Shown here: positions 25,006 to 28,435 of the stretch, one piece after another
Numbering within the stretch: the first letter of the stretch is position 1
Layout of the letters: every line of letters begins with the position of its first letter
Source: Actinomycetes bacterium
GTDB taxonomy: Bacteria > Actinomycetota > Acidimicrobiia > Acidimicrobiales > Acidimicrobiaceae
Assembly: GCA_021844725.1 (NCBI GenBank)
Contig: JAKBSX010000001.1
Span: 1-28,435, forward strand
Direction: 5' to 3'
Length of the DNA stretch: 28,435 bases
The notes under the pieces: model-generated
The model's database searches: none
The model's input: the letters and a program-made list of their open reading frames with translations, nothing else
Told to the model about the DNA's origin: nothing
Position numbers and translations under genes: made by a program

Positions 25006-26448
25006 CTAGCGATCCTGCTCAGGCCGCATGGTCGGAAACGCAACCACTTCCCTAATTTGAGACTGGTCAGTCAGCAGCATTACCAATCGGTCTATCCCAA
25101 TTCCAAGGCCGCCAGTTGCGGGAAGTCCATATTCAAGTGCCCGAATATAGTCTTCGTCCATTTCCATAGCCTCGTCATCTCCTGCTTTGCCCTGCTCAAC
25201 CTGATGTTGGAATCGTCGTCGCTGCTCCTCGGGGTCAGTAAGCTCAGAAAATGCATTTGCCAATTCGCGTCCGGCAATAATCACTTCAAAACGCTCGACC
25301 ACATCTGGTTTACTTCTGTGGTCACGAGAGAGAGGAGAAACCTCTTTTGGATAGTCATAGACAAAAACAGGATCCCAAATTGTGTGCTCTGTAGTTTTCT
25401 CGTATATTTCCAGAAGCACTTTCCCCTTGCCCCAGCTTGGTGCAACTGAAATATCATTTTCCTCAGCAATTGATAGAAGTTCGACAAGTTCCATTTCTAA
25501 AGATACTTCTCTTCCGAGCTGATCCGATACAAGCTCTTCCATGGTCGATCTTCTCCATGGAGCGGCGAGATTGATATCTCTACCCTGATACGTGATAGTG
25601 GTGGAACCATTTGAAATGACCGCCAAGTGGGAAATCAATTCTTCGGTCAGCATCATCATGTCGTTATAGTCTGCGTACGCCTTATACAACTCCAACATAG
25701 TGAACTCAGGGTTGTGCCTGGGAGAGATGCCCTCATTGCGAAACACTCTTCCGATCTCAAAAACCCGCTCGAAGCCACCTACCACCAGGCGCTTCAAATA
25801 GAGTTCGGGTGCAATCCTGAGATATAAATCGATGTCCAGGGCGTTGTGATGGGTAGTGAAAGGCCTCGCTAGTGCTCCTCCCAATACCCCGTGCAAAATT
25901 GGAGTTTCCACCTCAATAAAATCATTGGACTCCAGATAGTGCCTGATCTCCGAGATGATCCTGCTTCTTTTAATAAAAACCGATCTTGCATCCGGGTTTG
26001 CCCAAAGGTCCACATAACGCTGTCGATACCGGGTATCCGGATCAGTCACGCCATGCCATTTATCACCAAAACCTCGGACAGGATACGCCAGGACAACCCA
26101 CGAAGAGATACGAAGGGAAAGTTCGCCTCTTTTGGTGGTCATAATTTCACCAGTTGCACCCACCCAGGTTCCAAGCGAAAGTGAGGCGAAGCGCTCAAAC
26201 TCTTCTGTAAGATCCGCGCTCGCAAATAACTGAATATGACCCTTGGAATCCCTCAACTCCGCAAATGCGATCTTCCCTTGGCGCCGAAGAAGCATTATCC
26301 TTCCCGCTATGGAGTGGACCACTCCACTTGTTTCTCCGGGATTCAAATGCCCAAAGCTTTCTCTCAATTGAGCCGTGTCGCTTGTAGTGCTATAGGAGTA
26401 GGGGGTTTCAGATATCTCACTATCTGGGCCATCTGAAGGAAAAGACAA
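25006..26448 (-). CDS. lysS: Lysyl-tRNA synthetase (class II)
   Basis: This enzyme charges tRNA-Lys. In the 480 residues, the N-terminal OB-fold anticodon-binding domain ([19 protein letters not shown], about 50-150) precedes the class II core. Motif 1 lies in [23 protein letters not shown], motif 2 is [24 protein letters not shown], and motif 3 is [13 protein letters not shown]. The start is TTG at 26448, with GAGAGG, nine bases upstream, sitting inside the end of coaX, which stops only 5 bases before. The first 35 residues are unusually variable. In mycobacteria lysS is followed by lsr2 and clpC1; here lsr2 is missing and six other genes intervene. Confidence 0.97.
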   Translation of the reverse strand: MSFPSDGPDSEISETPYSYSTTSDTAQLRESFGHLNPGETSGVVHSIAGRIMLLRRQGKIAFAELRDSKGHIQLFASADLTEEFERFASLSLGTWVGATGEIMTTKRGELSLRISSWVVLAYPVRGFGDKWHGVTDPDTRYRQRYVDLWANPDARSVFIKRSRIISEIRHYLESNDFIEVETPILHGVLGGALARPFTTHHNALDIDLYLRIAPELYLKRLVVGGFERVFEIGRVFRNEGISPRHNPEFTMLELYKAYADYNDMMMLTEELISHLAVISNGSTTITYQGRDINLAAPWRRSTMEELVSDQLGREVSLEMELVELLSIAEENDISVAPSWGKGKVLLEIYEKTTEHTIWDPVFVYDYPKEVSPLSRDHRSKPDVVERFEVIIAGRELANAFSELTDPEEQRRRFQHQVEQGKAGDDEAMEMDEDYIRALEYGLPATGGLGIGIDRLVMLLTDQSQIREVVAFPTMRPEQDR

Positions 26449-26453
26449 TTAAA

Positions 26454-27284
26454 TCAACCTCTCGCTGGAACATTCATTTCATATATCAGTCGCAAACCGT
26501 GAAGAGTCAGCCATGGCTCCACCACATTGATCTCTTTACAGAATTTGGAGATTACCGTTGACAGTCCCCCGGTAGCTATCACCACTGCTTGCTGGCCGAT
26601 CTCCCCTCTGAAGCGCCGACAAAGACCATCCGACTGTTCTGCAAAGCCATAGATGGCGCCTGACTGTATTGACTCCACAGTCGATTTTCCTATGACACCT
26701 CTTGGCTCTACCAATTCCACGCGACGAAGTGCTGCCGCATTTCTGAAAAGTGCATTCATTGAGACCTCGATGCCCGGCACTATTGCTCCCCCTAGATATT
26801 CTTTGTGGCCCGAAACCACATCAAAAGTTGTGGCGGTGCCAAAATCCACAATTACACAAGGACCGGGATATAGATCGAAACCACCCACGGCATTGGCAAT
26901 CCTGTCCGCTCCAACCTCTTTAGGATTGTCGTATAGAATCGCCATACCGGATCTGATTCCCGGACCTATTATCACCGGATCAGCATGAAACCACTTGTCC
27001 ACCATTTCGCGCAGAGTCGAAGTAAGTTCGGGAACAGTAGAAGAAATCACTACCCCGGTGATCGAACTCAGCCTGTCTAGACCCTTCATTCCAAGCAGCT
27101 GGGAAAACAATAAAGCATGCTCATCGGAGGTTCGGTCTGACACCGTTGCAATTCTAAAATTGTGGCTCAAACCCTGATCTGCCCTCATCTTCGGTCGTGA
27201 GCTAGTCTCGCCACTCCAGATTGAATCGGCGTCATAGAGACCAAAAACTGTTTGAGTATTTCCAACATCTATCGCTAGCAGCAC
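26454..27284 (-). CDS. coaX: Type III pantothenate kinase
   Basis: This enzyme phosphorylates pantothenate, the first committed step of coenzyme A synthesis. The type III kinase features are MLLAIDVGNTQTVFGL (phosphate-binding loop with Asp6), GADRIANAVGG, VIVDFGTATTFDVV and GGAIVPGIEVS. The 276 residues are slightly long for the family, owing to additional residues around 30-45 before the DRTSDEHAL motif. The start is GTG at 27284, with AGGGGA just upstream. It sits 9 bases after panC, which makes its substrate, and 5 bases before lysS. The usual panD between panC and coaX is absent. Confidence 0.96.
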   Translation of the reverse strand: MLLAIDVGNTQTVFGLYDADSIWSGETSSRPKMRADQGLSHNFRIATVSDRTSDEHALLFSQLLGMKGLDRLSSITGVVISSTVPELTSTLREMVDKWFHADPVIIGPGIRSGMAILYDNPKEVGADRIANAVGGFDLYPGPCVIVDFGTATTFDVVSGHKEYLGGAIVPGIEVSMNALFRNAAALRRVELVEPRGVIGKSTVESIQSGAIYGFAEQSDGLCRRFRGEIGQQAVVIATGGLSTVISKFCKEINVVEPWLTLHGLRLIYEMNVPARG

Positions 27285-27293
27285 CCAAGTCCC

Positions 27294-28166
27294 CTAATGG
27301 CTTACATCTATACCTAAATTGTCGATCAATCGAACATCGCCGACCCAAGCGGCAATAACTAACCGCACCGGTCGATCAATCCTGTCAGGTCTTGTCAGAG
27401 TTGCTTGATCAACCACTAAAGCGTAGTCGAGAACCGGGTAATCGGACTTAGAAACCCCAGCTATAGGTTTTTTCAGTTCCATTACCATTACAGATTCCAC
27501 AGAACTCACTTCCCGCAGCCCATCCGAGATTGCCGCCTTGGCGGCAAATAATGCTCTAGATAGGGCCAAGGCCGCCTTCTTCTGATCTTTGCTGAGCCGA
27601 AGATTACGAGATGACAATGCCAAACCATCTGAGTCCCGAACGATTGGCACCCCAATAATCTCAACCGGGAAATGCATCTCGTCCACCATTCTTGAAATAA
27701 TGGCGAGTTGCTGAAAGTCCTTTTCACCAAAATAGGCTTCGCATTCCCCAGCCAAGATAAACAGCTTGGCCACCACGGTGGCTACACCACTAAAATGCCC
27801 TGGCCTGGACTTTCCTTCCAGGATTTCTGCAATCTTGCCTACCTCGACCCGAATCATGACTGGCTCAGGATGCATCTGATCACGACTGGGTAAAAATACT
27901 ACGTCAACACCCAGTGAACTTGCGAACTCCAAGTCAGCTTGCAGCGTAACTGGATAGTTAACCAAATCATTAGAGTTGTCGAACTGCAAAGGATTGACAA
28001 AAATCGAGAGCACCACTACGTCAGACCGCTTACGCGCAGCCTTGATGAGTTCACCGTGCCCACTGTGTAATGCTCCCATTGTCGGAACCAGACCTATCGA
28101 AAGTCCTTGCGATCTATACACCTGGCACAGCCGCTGGAATTCACCGGGATCTGAAATCTGTTTCAT
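27294..28166 (-). CDS. panC: Pantothenate synthetase
   Basis: This enzyme joins pantoate and beta-alanine with ATP to give pantothenate. The 290 residues show the HIGH-like VPTMGALHSGHGELI (His34 and His37), FVNPLQF, RPGHFSGVATVVAKLF, YFGEKDFQQL and the KMSKS-like DSDGLALSSRN. The start is ATG at 28166, with AAAGGTG close upstream. The order folK-panC-coaX-lysS on one strand implies an operon of cofactor and tRNA-charging genes. Beta-alanine must come from a panD elsewhere. Confidence 0.97.
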   Translation of the reverse strand: MKQISDPGEFQRLCQVYRSQGLSIGLVPTMGALHSGHGELIKAARKRSDVVVLSIFVNPLQFDNSNDLVNYPVTLQADLEFASSLGVDVVFLPSRDQMHPEPVMIRVEVGKIAEILEGKSRPGHFSGVATVVAKLFILAGECEAYFGEKDFQQLAIISRMVDEMHFPVEIIGVPIVRDSDGLALSSRNLRLSKDQKKAALALSRALFAAKAAISDGLREVSSVESVMVMELKKPIAGVSKSDYPVLDYALVVDQATLTRPDRIDRPVRLVIAAWVGDVRLIDNLGIDVSH

Positions 28167-28191
28167 ATTTCACCTTTAGCTTACGCCAGAA

Positions 28192-28435
28192 CTACTCACA
28201 ACTCAGACTGGAGCTATACAGAGACACACCGGGAAGAATTTCCGGCTCTGACCTTACAGAGTTTTCTAGCAAATTTACAAGTGCTGGGCTAAGTTCCAAA
28301 GCAGCTTCTCGATTCAGATCAAGTAAGGGTGCAATCACAAAGCCTCTTTCTCTGGCACGCGGATGTGGAATAGTCAATTCCGGCACGTTAGAGTTAAAAC
28401 CAGTTACGTAAATCACGTCAACGTCTAAAGTAGAT
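28192..28435 (-). CDS. folK: 2-amino-4-hydroxy-6-hydroxymethyldihydropteridine pyrophosphokinase, C-terminal part
   Basis: This enzyme pyrophosphorylates the pterin in folate synthesis. Only the 3' part is in view: the frame is open to the window edge and reads STLDVDVIYVTGFNS, then LTIPHPRARERGFVIAPLLDL, the signature HPPK stretch with catalytic aspartates and the IPHPR motif. The gene therefore starts beyond 28435. The tail after LLDL is about 40 residues. There is a 25-base gap to panC, so the two are likely co-transcribed. Confidence 0.9.
   Translation of the reverse strand, partial: STLDVDVIYVTGFNSNVPELTIPHPRARERGFVIAPLLDLNREAALELSPALVNLLENSVRSEPEILPGVSLYSSSLSCE

Overview
The window reads as an actinobacterial chromosome segment of moderate GC. 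Supporting signs are the gene order carD-ispD-ispF-rlmB and folK-panC-coaX-lysS with clpC, radA and disA nearby (arranged much as in Mycobacterium), a stand-alone CIRCE-controlled groEL, an actinobacterial-type GpgS (glucosyl-3-phosphoglycerate synthase), an MTB12-like lipoprotein, and frequent GTG and TTG starts. The moderate GC and some missing neighbours point away from mycobacteria, perhaps to the Acidimicrobiia; that placement is inference. Most genes lie on the minus strand.

Left part (1-7900): the 3' end of a CocE/NonD-type hydrolase gene is interrupted by an in-frame TGA. A 400-bp non-coding stretch follows, then groEL with a textbook CIRCE operator. Next is a thrC/sulfur-carrier pair joined by a 1-nt overlap. 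A plus-strand gpgS converges on and overlaps a glycerate kinase gene that is coupled to a hotdog thioesterase gene. A LytR_C-domain envelope protein closes this part.

Middle (7980-10090): an IS200/IS605-type element has an intact Y1 transposase (tnpA) and a divergent tnpB broken by a +1 frameshift. Its subterminal hairpins are recognisable, and tnpA and tnpB appear to share overlapping promoters. A tRNA-Thr(TGT) gene with its own terminator follows.

Right-centre (10086-18652): a housekeeping block holds rlmB, ispF, ispD and carD (rRNA methylation, two steps of the MEP isoprenoid pathway, RNA-polymerase regulator). It continues with a Crp/Fnr regulator, disA (c-di-AMP synthase), radA and clpC. 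Strong hairpins punctuate it.

Right part (18869-28435): an apparently accessory set lies between clpC and lysS: long-chain polyprenyl diphosphate synthase, a PEP-mutase/isocitrate-lyase-family enzyme, an 8-TM DoxX-like protein, a GlcG/HbpS-family protein, a 14-TM drug transporter and an MTB12-like lipoprotein. Then comes lysS-coaX-panC-folK, covering lysyl-tRNA synthesis and the coenzyme A and folate pathways; folK runs off the window edge.

I found no CRISPR array, prophage or clearly novel multi-gene system. The best leads are the sulfur carrier with a masked GG-Ser-Phe tail beside thrC, the three-half-site CIRCE region, the gpgS/glycerate kinase overlap, and the transposon with its shared leaderless promoters and damaged TnpB.
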